The notes under the pieces are model-generated. The model saw only the letters and a list, made by a program, of their open reading frames with translations, had not been told where the DNA came from and did not search any database. A stretch of DNA of 64,000 nucleotides from an uncultured Flavobacteriales bacterium. Its GTDB lineage: Bacteria; Bacteroidota; Bacteroidia; Flavobacteriales_D; Parvicellaceae. Both the position numbers and the translations under genes were made by a program. Shown here one piece after another: positions 43,958 through 52,742 of the stretch; within the stretch, counting starts at the first letter, position 1, and every line of letters starts with the position of its first letter. Location: NCBI GenBank assembly GCA_938075455.1, contig CALJHN010000003.1:1-64000 (forward strand), given 5' to 3'.

Positions 43958-45141
43958 TTATTAATTGCCTTTATTCCAGGAAGTTGTTTTCCTTCAAGAT
44001 ATTCAAGCATTGCTCCACCTCCGGTAGAAACATGACTAACTTTATTACCGAGATTAAAAAGGTTAATCGCAGCAACACTATCTCCACCACCAATTAAAGA
44101 AAATGCATTATTTTCTGTAGCCTTAACAATAGAATGGGCTATTGAACCTGTTCCATTTTGGAAATTAGACATTTCAAAAACACCCATTGGACCATTCCAA
44201 AGGATTATAGAAGAATTTACTATCACCTCATTAAATGCCTTGATAGAGTCTGGACCAATATCTAATCCCATTTCATTTTCAGGAATTTGGTTGATCTGTC
44301 TAACTTTGATAGGCAAATCATTACTAAAATCATTACAGCATAAAGAGTCTGATGGAAGATGGATGTGAACTCCTTTATCTTTGGCCTCTTGCAATATTTC
44401 CAAAGCAAGATCTAAATAATGATCTTCAACTAGAGATTTTCCAATAGAACCATTTTGAGCTTTAATAAATGTGTAAGCCATTCCACCACCAATTATAAGA
44501 TGGTCTACTTTGTCTAGTAACTTAGAAATAATAGTGATTTTGGAAGATACTTTAGCACCCCCAACAATGGCAGTAAGAGGGTGAGAATTACTATTTAAAA
44601 CTTTATCTACAGAACGAATTTCATTTTCTACAAGAATGCCAAACATCTTATCGTTAGGAAAATAATCTGCAATTACAGATGTTGAAGCATGTGCTCTGTG
44701 TACGGTACCAAAAGCATCGTTGACATATACATCTGCGTGATTGGCCAATTTCGATGCAAAATCTTTGTCCCCAAGTTTCTCCTCTTTATAAAATCTTAAA
44801 TTTTCTAGTAAAACAACCGATCTATTTTCAAGGTTTTTGGTAGTCTCCAAAGAACTGTCACTAATACAATCAGAAATAAAAATTATTTTTCTTTCTAAAA
44901 GAGATTCTAAAGATCCTACTATTTGCTTTAAGGAAAAGTCTGGACTTGGTGCATCTTTTGGTCTGCCTAAATGGGACATTAAAACAACACTTCCTCCATC
45001 GTTAATTATTTTTTTAATAGTAGGGATAGCCATTTTTATTCTAGTATCATCTGTAACCACCCCCTGACTATCAATAGGAACATTGAAATCTACTCTTACT
45101 AGAGCTCTCTTATTATTAAAATTGTATTCTTTAAATTTCAT
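43954..45141 (-). CDS. pgk: Phosphoglycerate kinase
   Basis: This 395-residue enzyme transfers the acyl phosphate of 1,3-bisphosphoglycerate to ADP in glycolysis. It has RVDFNVPIDSQGVVTDDTRI, VVLMSHLGRPKDAP, NLRFYKEEKLGD, ILVENEIRSV, VGGAKVSSKITII and the C-terminal LIGGGDSVAAINLFN and STGGGAMLEYLEGK glycine-rich ATP site. Length is normal. A lipoprotein gene overlaps it by 4 bases downstream. Confidence 0.98.
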   Translation of the reverse strand: MKFKEYNFNNKRALVRVDFNVPIDSQGVVTDDTRIKMAIPTIKKIINDGGSVVLMSHLGRPKDAPSPDFSLKQIVGSLESLLERKIIFISDCISDSSLETTKNLENRSVVLLENLRFYKEEKLGDKDFASKLANHADVYVNDAFGTVHRAHASTSVIADYFPNDKMFGILVENEIRSVDKVLNSNSHPLTAIVGGAKVSSKITIISKLLDKVDHLIIGGGMAYTFIKAQNGSIGKSLVEDHYLDLALEILQEAKDKGVHIHLPSDSLCCNDFSNDLPIKVRQINQIPENEMGLDIGPDSIKAFNEVIVNSSIILWNGPMGVFEMSNFQNGTGSIAHSIVKATENNAFSLIGGGDSVAAINLFNLGNKVSHVSTGGGAMLEYLEGKQLPGIKAINN

Positions 45142-45161
45142 ATAAATAAATTAATAGGCGA

Positions 45162-45169
45162 CAAAAATA
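45162..45169 (-). promoter_or_regulatory. Candidate -7 box for pgk
   Basis: CAAAAATA on the plus strand reads TATTTTTG on the minus strand (TAnnTTTG), 20 bases upstream of the pgk ATG. No TTG appears at the -33 spacing. Confidence 0.4.
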
Positions 45170-45225
45170 CCTGATTAAAAAAAGAATTTATACTTTCATG
45201 ACACATATTTTTTAAAAAAATTAAA

Positions 45226-45987
45226 ATGAAATTAGTTTCTTGGAATTTAAACGGAATTAGAGCAGTAGAAAAAAAAGGTCTTTCTAAAATATTAGAGTAT
45301 ATAAATGCAGATATTATCGGTTTTCAAGAAACAAAAGCTCAAGATGATCAAGTAAAAGAAGCTTTAAAAAATGTAACAGGTTACCACATTTACTCCTACA
45401 GTGCAGTCAAAAAAGGATATAGCGGAACAGCAATTTTATCCAAAAAAAAACCAATCGATGTTACTTATGGATTAGGAATTGAAGAACACGACCAAGAAGG
45501 AAGATTAATCTGTGCTGAGTATGAACATTTTTTCTATATAACTACCTATGTTCCAAATAGTGGAAGTGGTTTGCACCGTTTAGAATATAGATCGAGATGG
45601 GATGCTGATCTTTTAAATTTTATTAAAAATAAGGAAAAAGAAAAACCAGTTTTTTTGTGTGGTGATTTAAATGTAGCCCATCAACCTATTGATTTAAAAA
45701 ACCCAAAATCAAATTTCAATAAAACTCCTGGATATACACAAACTGAAATTGATGGAATGAGTAATTTTATTAGCAATGGATACACAGATACTTTTCGTCA
45801 CTTTTATCCAGAAGAAGTAAAATATTCGTGGTGGAGTTATAGATTTAATTCAAGAGCAAAAAACGTTGGTTGGAGACTAGATTATTTTTTATCTTCTGAA
45901 AATGGATTAGAAATAATTAAAGATGCTTTTATACTTAACGATGTTATGGGTTCGGACCACTGTCCAGTTGGGATTGAATTAAAATAA
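45226..45987 (+). CDS. xth: Exodeoxyribonuclease III
   Basis: This 253-residue endonuclease/exonuclease/phosphatase-fold protein has WNLNGIRAVEKKGL, the catalytic Glu in GFQETKAQDDQ, YVPNSGSGLHRLEYRSRWD, CGDLNVAHQPIDL and the final SDHCPV. It removes AP sites and 3' blocking groups in base-excision repair. Length is normal for the ExoA/Xth family. Its stop sits next to the convergent SPOR-like gene. Confidence 0.97.
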   Translation: MKLVSWNLNGIRAVEKKGLSKILEYINADIIGFQETKAQDDQVKEALKNVTGYHIYSYSAVKKGYSGTAILSKKKPIDVTYGLGIEEHDQEGRLICAEYEHFFYITTYVPNSGSGLHRLEYRSRWDADLLNFIKNKEKEKPVFLCGDLNVAHQPIDLKNPKSNFNKTPGYTQTEIDGMSNFISNGYTDTFRHFYPEEVKYSWWSYRFNSRAKNVGWRLDYFLSSENGLEIIKDAFILNDVMGSDHCPVGIELK

Positions 45988-45988
45988 A

Positions 45989-46498
45989 TTAGATTTGTTT
46001 TATCCAGCCATCTAATAAATATTTTTCTCTCGCAATTTTGGCATCATTTTTATCTTTATATAAATCTATGGTTACCCAATATTTTTTTAAATTGTTATCT
46101 GCTATAATTCTACAATCTTTAAAACCTTTTTTTTTCATTTCTGTTTCAAGATTAACAGCATTGTATTTTTTTTTGTAAGTGCCGATAATTAAGGCAAATT
46201 GATTTTCAGAAAATTTAGTATTATTAAGAGCGCTAATAGGGGAAGAAACAATATTAGTATTTGATTTTTCTGTATCAAGAATACTTAAAGAATTATCTAA
46301 TACTTCTAAGGGTGTTTTTGAATTATTGAGTAAAACAAACGAATAATCATTTTTCGAAGCTTCTACAGGTTTATAAGACACAAAGGAAAGAGATCCAAAA
46401 ACGATAGAACAGGTTAGAAAAAAAAATAACTTTCTATTCAAAATTTTGGAATTTTTAGAAGTCTCTAAATTTTTAGTATTTATAAAACTTAAATTCAT
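45989..46498 (-). CDS. SPOR-domain-like membrane protein
   Basis: This 169-residue protein has a membrane helix (about residues 26-42: FFFLTCSIVFGSLSFVSY), a disordered middle and a C-terminal SPOR-like domain (about 98-169): FALIIGTYKKKYNAVNLETEMKKKG, then KKYWVTIDLYKDKNDAKIAREKYL. SPOR domains bind denuded peptidoglycan at division sites. The helix places the SPOR domain in the periplasm. It stands alone between xth and a cyclophilin gene. Confidence 0.8.
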   Translation of the reverse strand: MNLSFINTKNLETSKNSKILNRKLFFFLTCSIVFGSLSFVSYKPVEASKNDYSFVLLNNSKTPLEVLDNSLSILDTEKSNTNIVSSPISALNNTKFSENQFALIIGTYKKKYNAVNLETEMKKKGFKDCRIIADNNLKKYWVTIDLYKDKNDAKIAREKYLLDGWIKQI

Positions 46499-46578
46499 TT
46501 AATACATCAAAACTTTAAATAACTATACTGTAAATTAAAAAAAAAGTTACAATTATTTCAAAAATTAAGATTACAAAT

Positions 46579-47379
46579 CTAATCCAGAACCTCAATAGAA
46601 AGATAAATATTTTTCAATGGACGGTTTTTACCATTGGTTATTTGCTTACTGATCTTGTCTACCACTGAAAGTCCAGAAATAACTTCTCCAAAAACAGTAT
46701 ACTCGTTATCTAAATGAGGACTCCCTCCTATTTTTCGATAAATCTTTCGATTACTTTCAGGAATAGTAATATTGTATTTTATCTCAATCTTGTCCATATA
46801 GCTGTTTGTTAAAGGTCCTTTTTGGATAATATAGAAATTATAAGGGCTGGAAGATAAATTTATTTTGTCAGGATCTTTATAATACTGTTCTTGAACAGCC
46901 ATAGCAATGGCACCTCGTTTGTGAATATTTTTTGGATTAATTTCTGGTGGGACTCTATACAGTCCGATTTTAGCCATTTTTTGTAGCATGTTGTTTTTAT
47001 CGCTATTTCCACCTTGAATCATAAAATTTCTAATTACTCTGTAAAAAATTGTTGAATCAAAAAAATTTCTTTTTGCTAATAAAATGAAATTTGCTCTGTG
47101 TAAAGGAGTGTTTTTGTAAAGTCTAATTTTAATATCACCAAATTTTGTTCTAATTAATATCTTTTCTTCCTTGTTTTTAGTTCCAAAGTCTATTAACCTT
47201 TGCTTAACATTCTGGTTGGTCAAAAGGTTAGTTTTTTTTAAAACTTTTTTATTTACTTTTTTGGTAATTGTATCTATCTTAAATTGGGAGTTTGATTTGT
47301 TTAAGTAATAGCTATTAGGTGGTTTATTCTGGCAAGAAAAAAGAAAAAATAAGGATGAAAAAAAGAAGGTGTATTTCAT
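46579..47379 (-). CDS. Cyclophilin-type peptidyl-prolyl isomerase lipoprotein
   Basis: This 266-residue lipoprotein (C16 in LFSCQNK) carries a cyclophilin domain (about residues 75-265): [44 protein letters not shown], then [21 protein letters not shown]. It speeds proline isomerisation during folding of envelope proteins. The central insert (about 135-200) containing ARGAIAMA-like [13 protein letters not shown] is usual for bacteroidotal members. It overlaps the DnaJ-domain gene by 4 bases; both are chaperone-type genes. Confidence 0.93.
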   Translation of the reverse strand: MKYTFFFSSLFFLFSCQNKPPNSYYLNKSNSQFKIDTITKKVNKKVLKKTNLLTNQNVKQRLIDFGTKNKEEKILIRTKFGDIKIRLYKNTPLHRANFILLAKRNFFDSTIFYRVIRNFMIQGGNSDKNNMLQKMAKIGLYRVPPEINPKNIHKRGAIAMAVQEQYYKDPDKINLSSSPYNFYIIQKGPLTNSYMDKIEIKYNITIPESNRKIYRKIGGSPHLDNEYTVFGEVISGLSVVDKISKQITNGKNRPLKNIYLSIEVLD

Positions 47380-48209
47380 AAAACAAGGGTGAGAAAAAGA
47401 AATATAATTCCTATTGTAGCAATGCTAGAAACTACATAACTTGATAATATATGCACCGTATTTGGTCCTTTAGAAAAAATAGTAATTAATGGTAACAAGA
47501 GAATGGTGAAATAGAAATAAAAAATCTTGTAAACACAATAGTGATTTTCTATAGTAACTATCTCATTGTCAATACTTAATAGCATATTGATGTTTTGTTT
47601 TAAAACCATGCTTTTTTGGGTAGAATACATATTAATTTTTGCAGCATTGATGTACTTAATATCGTCTAGTGATACACCAAAATTAAATTCGTTATTGTCC
47701 CTGTCCTTAAATTTTAAAACAAATTTGCCAGAACCTGTATCCATGTAATTTGTTATAAGTTCTACATAAAAGGGGTTAGTTGGAAGAATTTTAAAATCCA
47801 TTAAAATTAAAAATGCGAAACTAATACTTAACAAATTAATTAAAGTAATAATTTTTTTACGACTAGAATTGTGAATTTTATAATATTCTAGTTCCATTAC
47901 CCTTTCTTCTTTAACTTTTTTATACTTAGCATATTTCCTAGCCCACTCCATTCTTTTTTTTAGTTCATCTTCAGAATATTTAGATCTTTTACTTGTGTTA
48001 GTTTTTACTACTTTTTTAGTTTGAAAAGAAGAACTTTCGTTGGATAAATATGCGTATGCCTCATTTACTTCAATAAATAATTGGCTAGCCTGATTAGATT
48101 TATTTTTATCGGGATGGTATTTTTTAGCCAGCTTTCGATAAGCAACTTTTATTTCAGCTTTAGTAGCAGAACTAGAAAGACCTAAAGTTTTGTAATAATT
48201 CTTAACCAT
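47376..48209 (-). CDS. J-domain membrane protein
   Basis: This 277-residue protein starts with a DnaJ J-domain (about 4-65) with the HPD motif at 32-34 (YHPDKN). A basic stretch follows ([20 protein letters not shown]), then hydrophobic segments (about 120-140, 228-248 and 255-275). A cytoplasmic J-domain would recruit DnaK to the membrane. The zinc-finger and substrate domains of true DnaJ are missing, so it is a specialised co-chaperone. It overlaps the cyclophilin gene. Confidence 0.9.
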   Translation of the reverse strand: MVKNYYKTLGLSSSATKAEIKVAYRKLAKKYHPDKNKSNQASQLFIEVNEAYAYLSNESSSFQTKKVVKTNTSKRSKYSEDELKKRMEWARKYAKYKKVKEERVMELEYYKIHNSSRKKIITLINLLSISFAFLILMDFKILPTNPFYVELITNYMDTGSGKFVLKFKDRDNNEFNFGVSLDDIKYINAAKINMYSTQKSMVLKQNINMLLSIDNEIVTIENHYCVYKIFYFYFTILLLPLITIFSKGPNTVHILSSYVVSSIATIGIIFLFLTLVL

Positions 48210-48268
48210 TGTGAATATCTAAACTACAGTATTTCAAAGATGTAGGAAAATTTATTAATGTATATTTC

Positions 48269-48276
48269 TATATTTG
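48269..48276 (+). promoter_or_regulatory. Candidate -7 box for the fabI-murF operon
   Basis: TATATTTG at 48269-48276 matches TAnnTTTG and lies 18 bases before the ATG at 48295. It overlaps the alternative in-frame TTG (48274), which argues against using that codon as start. No -33 TTG is seen. Confidence 0.45.
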
Positions 48277-48294
48277 AATAAAAACAAATTTTAT

Positions 48295-49107
48295 ATGTCT
48301 CATAATTTACTAAAAGGAAAAAAAGGAATTATTTTCGGAGCTTTAAACGATATGTCTATTGCATGGAAAGTTGCAGAAAGAGCACATGAGGAAGGTGCTA
48401 CATTTACCCTCACTAATGCACCAATAGCAATGAGAATGGGTGCTTTGAATGAATTGGCAGAAAAAACGAATTCACAGATTATACCGGCAGATGCTACTTC
48501 TGTTGAAGATCTTAAAAATTTATTTATTCAATCTCAAGAAATTCTTGGTGGTAAAATTGATTTTGTTCTACATTCTATTGGTATGTCTCCCAATGTTAGA
48601 AAGAAAAAGGACTATACAGATTTAAATTACGAATGGTATAAAAAGACACTAGATGTTTCGGCAATGTCCTTGCACAAAGTTTTAAAAGTAGCTTCTGAGA
48701 CAGATGCCATCAACGAATGGGGGTCTGTAGTTGCCCTAACTTACATAGCTGCACAAAGAATATTCCCAGACTACAACGATATGGCCGATGCTAAATCTTT
48801 GTTAGAATCTATTACAAGAAGTTTTGGTTACCACTACGGAACTTCTAAAAAAGTAAGAGTTAATACCATTTCTCAGTCTCCTACCGTTACTACGGCTGGT
48901 AGCGGAGTAAGTGGATTTGATAAGTTTATAGATTTTAGTGAGAACATGAGTCCTTTGGGAAATGCAGGTTCTTTAGACTGCGCCAATTACTGTATTTCTA
49001 TGTTTAGTGATTTGACTAAATATGTAACCATGCAAAATCTATTTCACGATGGAGGATTTTCTTCTACTGGAGTTACTAATGCGGTAATGGATAGATTTGG
49101 AGAATAA
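48295..49107 (+). CDS. fabI: Enoyl-ACP reductase (NADH)
   Basis: About 270 residues from ATG at 48295, which gives the usual MSHNLLKGKKGIIFGALND start (a TTG at 48274 would add seven). It reduces enoyl-ACP in fatty-acid elongation. The Rossmann GIIFGALNDMSIAWKVAE, the YIAAQRIFPDYNDMADAKSLLES catalytic region (Tyr and Lys, spaced YxxMxxAK) and VRVNTISQSPTVTTAGSGV are characteristic of FabI. The murF gene overlaps its stop by one base (TAATG). Confidence 0.96.
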   Translation: MSHNLLKGKKGIIFGALNDMSIAWKVAERAHEEGATFTLTNAPIAMRMGALNELAEKTNSQIIPADATSVEDLKNLFIQSQEILGGKIDFVLHSIGMSPNVRKKKDYTDLNYEWYKKTLDVSAMSLHKVLKVASETDAINEWGSVVALTYIAAQRIFPDYNDMADAKSLLESITRSFGYHYGTSKKVRVNTISQSPTVTTAGSGVSGFDKFIDFSENMSPLGNAGSLDCANYCISMFSDLTKYVTMQNLFHDGGFSSTGVTNAVMDRFGE

Positions 49108-50396
49108 TGGTTGAACAAGTTTACAATGCTTTTTTAGGTTGCGACCAAAAGGTAACAACCGACACGAGAAACATTGCTAAAAACGATCTATTTTTCGCTT
49201 TAAAAGGACCTAACTTTAACGGTAATAAATTTGCAGAAAAAGCTTTAGAGCTAGGTGCAAAATATGCGGTAATAGACGAAAAAGAATATTTTATTGAAGG
49301 AAAGACATTTTTAGTTGAAAACGTACTAGAGACTTTACAGAATCTCGCTAGACATCATAGAGAAAAGATAAATATTCCAGTAGTTGCTATTACAGGAACC
49401 AATGGAAAGACTACTACCAAAGAACTATTGGGAGCAGTATTAACTAGCCAATACAATATTGCTATTACTGAGGGAAATCTCAACAATCATATAGGAGTTC
49501 CACTAACCCTTCTTCAGCTAAATAAGAAGCATGAAATAGCGGTAATAGAAATGGGTGCTAGTAAGATTGGAGATATTAAAGAATTGGTGGAAATAGCACT
49601 TCCCAATTATGGAATTATTACCAATATAGGAAAAGCGCACTTGGAAGGATTTGGTGATGTGGAGACTATTAAGAGAACAAAATTTGAATTGTACGATTTT
49701 ATAATTAAAAACAAAGGAGGAGTTGTAATAAATAACGAAGATGAATTACTTACAAGCTATATCCCAAAAGAAATAGATAAGTTTACCTACGGATTTTCTA
49801 AAGCTGATGTAACTGGAAAAGTAGTAAAACAAACACCTACTTTAGAAATGGAGCTAACTATTGAAGAAAACGCTACTAAAATGGTGAAAACAAATTTGCT
49901 AGGTGCTTACAATCAAAACAATATACTAGCTGCTGCTTGTGTGGGAAAAATATTTAAGGTCTCTAAAGAAAATATTGAACGGTCTATTGCCCACTACTCA
50001 CCTACCAACAACCGATCTCAGTTGGTAAAAACATCTAAAAATACGGTTATAGCAGATTGTTACAATGCCAATCCTACTTCTACTATGGAATCGCTAATAA
50101 GTTTTAATCAAATAGAAAGTTCTCAAAAATTAGTAATTTTAGGAGACATGCTAGAGCTTGGGGCTTCTTCTGAAGTAGAGCATCAGGCGATAGTAGACTA
50201 CTTAGAGAGTAAATCTTTAAAGGCCATTTTGGTTGGCAAGTGCTATCAAAAAACCAAAAGTGGTTTTATTACCTTTAAAGATACTTTGCAACTAATACCA
50301 TATTTAAAACAGGATGGTTTGGAAAATAGTTTGGTACTGTTAAAGGGTTCTCGAGGAATAAAGTTAGAAATGCTATTGGAAGAAAATATTTTTTAG
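49107..50396 (+). CDS. murF: UDP-N-acetylmuramoyl-tripeptide--D-alanyl-D-alanine ligase
   Basis: This 429-residue Mur ligase has the P-loop GTNGKTTTKELLG, the EGNLNNHIGVPLTLL and VIEMGASKIGDI motifs, NIGKAHLEGFGD and the C-terminal domain with DCYNANPTSTMESL. It adds D-Ala-D-Ala to UDP-MurNAc-tripeptide in the cytoplasm, completing the pentapeptide precursor. It starts within the fabI stop codon and is followed directly by a small membrane protein and ybaB. Confidence 0.96.
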   Translation: MVEQVYNAFLGCDQKVTTDTRNIAKNDLFFALKGPNFNGNKFAEKALELGAKYAVIDEKEYFIEGKTFLVENVLETLQNLARHHREKINIPVVAITGTNGKTTTKELLGAVLTSQYNIAITEGNLNNHIGVPLTLLQLNKKHEIAVIEMGASKIGDIKELVEIALPNYGIITNIGKAHLEGFGDVETIKRTKFELYDFIIKNKGGVVINNEDELLTSYIPKEIDKFTYGFSKADVTGKVVKQTPTLEMELTIEENATKMVKTNLLGAYNQNNILAAACVGKIFKVSKENIERSIAHYSPTNNRSQLVKTSKNTVIADCYNANPTSTMESLISFNQIESSQKLVILGDMLELGASSEVEHQAIVDYLESKSLKAILVGKCYQKTKSGFITFKDTLQLIPYLKQDGLENSLVLLKGSRGIKLEMLLEENIF

Positions 50397-50552
50397 ATGA
50401 GTCCAGGAGATTTTTTTATCACATTTTTTGTAGCTGCAATATTTATTGGTGGTATTACCATTGGCTACAAACTCTATAAGTGGAATATGCAAGATTTTAA
50501 GGAAAAGAAGGAAAGAAATAGTAAAATAAATAACAGCAATAAGAAAGAATAA
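50397..50552 (+). CDS. Small single-pass membrane protein
   Basis: A 51-residue protein reads MSPGDFFITFFVAAIFIGG at the N-terminus, has one membrane helix (about residues 6-26), and ends in a basic, Asn/Lys-rich tail. Its ATG lies directly after the murF stop (50394-50396), and its stop overlaps the ybaB start (TAATG), so it fits translational coupling on both sides. I do not recognise a family. It could be a YbaB- or envelope-linked small protein; that is only context. Confidence 0.7.
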   Translation: MSPGDFFITFFVAAIFIGGITIGYKLYKWNMQDFKEKKERNSKINNSNKKE

Positions 50553-50872
50553 TGTTTGGAAATCAAAATATGAAAGACATGATGTCCAAGTTGCAGGACA
50601 TGAAAGGCGCGGTAGAAGATTCTAAAAAAAGACTGGAAAATATATATGTCAAGGGCGATGCACTGGATGGAAAGGTAAGGTTTGTGCTAGATGGAAATAG
50701 AAAGTTGAAAGAACTTTTTATAGATGAAGAAGTTTTTGAAAATATGGAGAGGGAAGAATTAATAGAGTCTATGATTGAAGGGTTTAACAAAGCTATTGAA
50801 GATGCAGACCATGTCAATGAAAACGAAATGAAGAGTACTGCCTTCAATGTATTTCCTGGAATGGGTAAATAA
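50552..50872 (+). CDS. ybaB: YbaB/EbfC family nucleoid-associated protein
   Basis: This 106-residue protein fits YbaB: NMKDMMSKLQDMKGAVEDSKKRLENIYVKG, then VRFVLDGNRKLKELFIDEEVF and ESMIEGFNKAIEDADHVNENEM. YbaB dimers bind DNA without strong sequence preference and affect nucleoid organisation. It is usually found beside dnaX or recR; here it follows murF and a small membrane protein, with TAATG coupling. Confidence 0.93.
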   Translation: MFGNQNMKDMMSKLQDMKGAVEDSKKRLENIYVKGDALDGKVRFVLDGNRKLKELFIDEEVFENMEREELIESMIEGFNKAIEDADHVNENEMKSTAFNVFPGMGK

Positions 50873-50882
50873 ATATGATTCA

Positions 50883-51245
50883 TTGAAACAAGTAAAATTA
50901 TTTATATATCTATTTTTAGCTGTTTTAATGGTTGCTACTTGCAATAAAAACGAGGCTGTAACCATGCGATGGGATTTAACAGGGTGTTCCAACCCGTGGG
51001 ACAGTCAAATTAGCTTAGATACATTTAATATAGAAGCCTACCATCAAGGGATATACGATTACCTAATGGCAGAAAATATTCAAGTAAATTATATTTCTTC
51101 AGAATTTGACTCTTCTAAAGTAGAGGTATGTCTTGCTTGCCATTGTAAAACTGGAGAAATAATACTTATTAATATCCCCAAAAGAGATAAAAGCAAATTA
51201 AAGAGACTGGAAGGCAACAACCAATTTAATCTAGAATTTTATTAA
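50883..51245 (+). CDS. Small lipoprotein of unknown function
   Basis: I place the start at TTG 50883, giving about 120 residues with a lipoprotein signal (MKQVKLFIYLFLAVLMVATC, lipobox cysteine 20). A longer in-frame ATG at 50847 lies inside ybaB and would precede the signal with 12 odd residues. The mature part has CSNPWDSQ and CLACHCKTGEI, a Cys-rich patch (CxxCxC) that could bind metal. I do not recognise a family. It lies 10 bases after ybaB. Confidence 0.75.
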   Translation: MKQVKLFIYLFLAVLMVATCNKNEAVTMRWDLTGCSNPWDSQISLDTFNIEAYHQGIYDYLMAENIQVNYISSEFDSSKVEVCLACHCKTGEIILINIPKRDKSKLKRLEGNNQFNLEFY

Positions 51246-51493
51246 AAAAATAGTTTTTGAACTTTTTGCAACATTTTTTGGCCTTTTTTCGAAACAATAG
51301 ATAGATAATTATGATTTAAGTTTACACTGTATTTATTACAATTATAAAAGTAATAAAATGAATAATAGATTTACTAAATATTTTCTCATAAAATTTAGAT
51401 TTTACGAACAATATTTTATAATGTTAATAATTAAGTACGTAAGATATTTACGTTTAGAAATGAATTTAAATTCCCTCTTTATTAATTGAAACC

Positions 51494-52177
51494 CTAAACC
51501 AAATTAGATTTTTTGAAGCTGAACTGGTTGGGAGTTACCATTTGCTCCTTTACCGCATACATTACAATACCAGCAGTATTATTAACACCCAATTTTTTCA
51601 TGATGTTTTTCCGATGGGTATTTACCGTATGGTTGCTTAAATAGACAATGGCAGCAATCTGAGAATTGGTATAGCCCTCGGCAATAAACCGAATTATCTG
51701 TAGCTCTCTATCGCTCAAACTCACCGGATTGGGATCCAGTGACTTAAAAGAAATATTTTCAGGATTTATATTTTCCTTTCTCATCTGAGCCACTATATCG
51801 TTACAAAAAAACTTAGTACCCCCACTAGTAGCAGTAAACGCATCTTTTATCTCCTGCACCGAACATTCTTTCTTTATATGGCTCTCTATCCCCGCCTCTA
51901 CTGCCTGAACAATAGTCTGCGCATTGGTATAAGGCGTAAGTGCCATTACCAACATTTTTGGATACTTGTTTTTCAACTCTACTACCTTATTCAAAGAAAA
52001 ACCCTTGGAAGTATAGTCTATAATCAATAATATATTTTTAGCAGCTTTTAAATACTCTTTTAAAGGAGCAAATTTGGAAAAAGATACTATGCTCTCTCCC
52101 ACCAGTGGCTGTAAGATAGACCTTAACCCATTTAGAATAAGTTCCGAGTGGTCTGCTATTACAATATTTCTTTTCAA
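51494..52177 (-). CDS. NarL/LuxR-type response regulator
   Basis: This 227-residue protein has a receiver-like domain (about 4-122) with a candidate phosphoacceptor D54 in ILLIIDYTSKGF and Lys near residue 101, and a LuxR-type HTH (about 150-215: LSDRELQIIRFIAEGYTNSQIAAIVYLSNHTVNTHRKNIMKKLGV). The acidic pair near the N-terminus is reduced to one Asp (IADHS), so phosphorylation is uncertain. No histidine kinase lies nearby, so it is an orphan in this window. Its targets are unknown. Confidence 0.92.
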   Translation of the reverse strand: MKRNIVIADHSELILNGLRSILQPLVGESIVSFSKFAPLKEYLKAAKNILLIIDYTSKGFSLNKVVELKNKYPKMLVMALTPYTNAQTIVQAVEAGIESHIKKECSVQEIKDAFTATSGGTKFFCNDIVAQMRKENINPENISFKSLDPNPVSLSDRELQIIRFIAEGYTNSQIAAIVYLSNHTVNTHRKNIMKKLGVNNTAGIVMYAVKEQMVTPNQFSFKKSNLV

Positions 52178-52206
52178 GCCTTATTAAGAATGATTATAAA
52201 TAAGGA

Positions 52207-52239
52207 CAAATATATCAATATGTGCCAATAAAAAAGCAA
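52207..52239 (-). promoter_or_regulatory. Candidate promoter for the NarL-type regulator
   Basis: Read on the minus strand: TTG (52239-52237), a 22-base spacer, and TATATTTG (52214-52207), then a 29-base leader to the ATG at 52177. This is one of the better -33/-7 pairs in the window. Confidence 0.5.
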
Positions 52240-52272
52240 TTGTTAAAAAAGAAATAAAATATTTATAAAATA

Positions 52273-52734
52273 ATGTATAGCAAAGAACACAAACGAGAAA
52301 TAAAAACACTTTTTTACACCAGTTTTGGCAAGTATATGTCCAAAAATAATGCCTCTACTGGCAAAATAAAATGGCTCAATTATCCAACCCAAGTAAAAGA
52401 CATTTATTTTAGAATTTCTCTACAATCCAAATATGCAGAAGTATACATAGACCTACAACACCAAGACCAAGGCTTAAGAAATTTGTTTTACGATCAGTTT
52501 CTAGAACTGAAAACAGTTTTTAAAAATACCCTTGGCCCAGACTGGCAGTGGAATAGAGAAAAGGAAAACGAATATGGTAAGAAATGTGCAAGAATTACCA
52601 CCACACTAACTGGGGTAAACCTATACAACAAAGATACCTGGGCTGAGACTTTTCAGTTTTTTGAAAAATACCTTCTACTACTAGATGTCTTTTGGTCGGA
52701 ATTTAAAGACCTATTTAAAGACCTAGAAAATTAA
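52273..52734 (+). CDS. DUF4268 protein
   Basis: This 153-residue cytoplasmic protein fits DUF4268: KEIKTLFYTSFGKYM-like opening (HKREIKTLFYTSFGKYMS), KIKWLNYPTQVKDIYFRISLQSKYAEVYIDLQHQD and the WSEFKDLFKDL end. DUF4268 domains also occur at the end of restriction-like nucleases; this copy is stand-alone, as is common in Flavobacteriia, and has no visible catalytic motif. Function unknown. Confidence 0.88.
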   Translation: MYSKEHKREIKTLFYTSFGKYMSKNNASTGKIKWLNYPTQVKDIYFRISLQSKYAEVYIDLQHQDQGLRNLFYDQFLELKTVFKNTLGPDWQWNREKENEYGKKCARITTTLTGVNLYNKDTWAETFQFFEKYLLLLDVFWSEFKDLFKDLEN

Positions 52735-52742
52735 ATATTAAA

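Noticed and set aside
51358..51489. A 43-codon plus-strand ORF (MNNRFTKYFLIKF...) in the gap after the small lipoprotein
   Set aside because: Composition follows the AT-rich background, there is no ribosome-binding context or operon coupling, and its product is a chance-like mix of hydrophobic and basic residues. The 248-base gap otherwise shows no supported feature.
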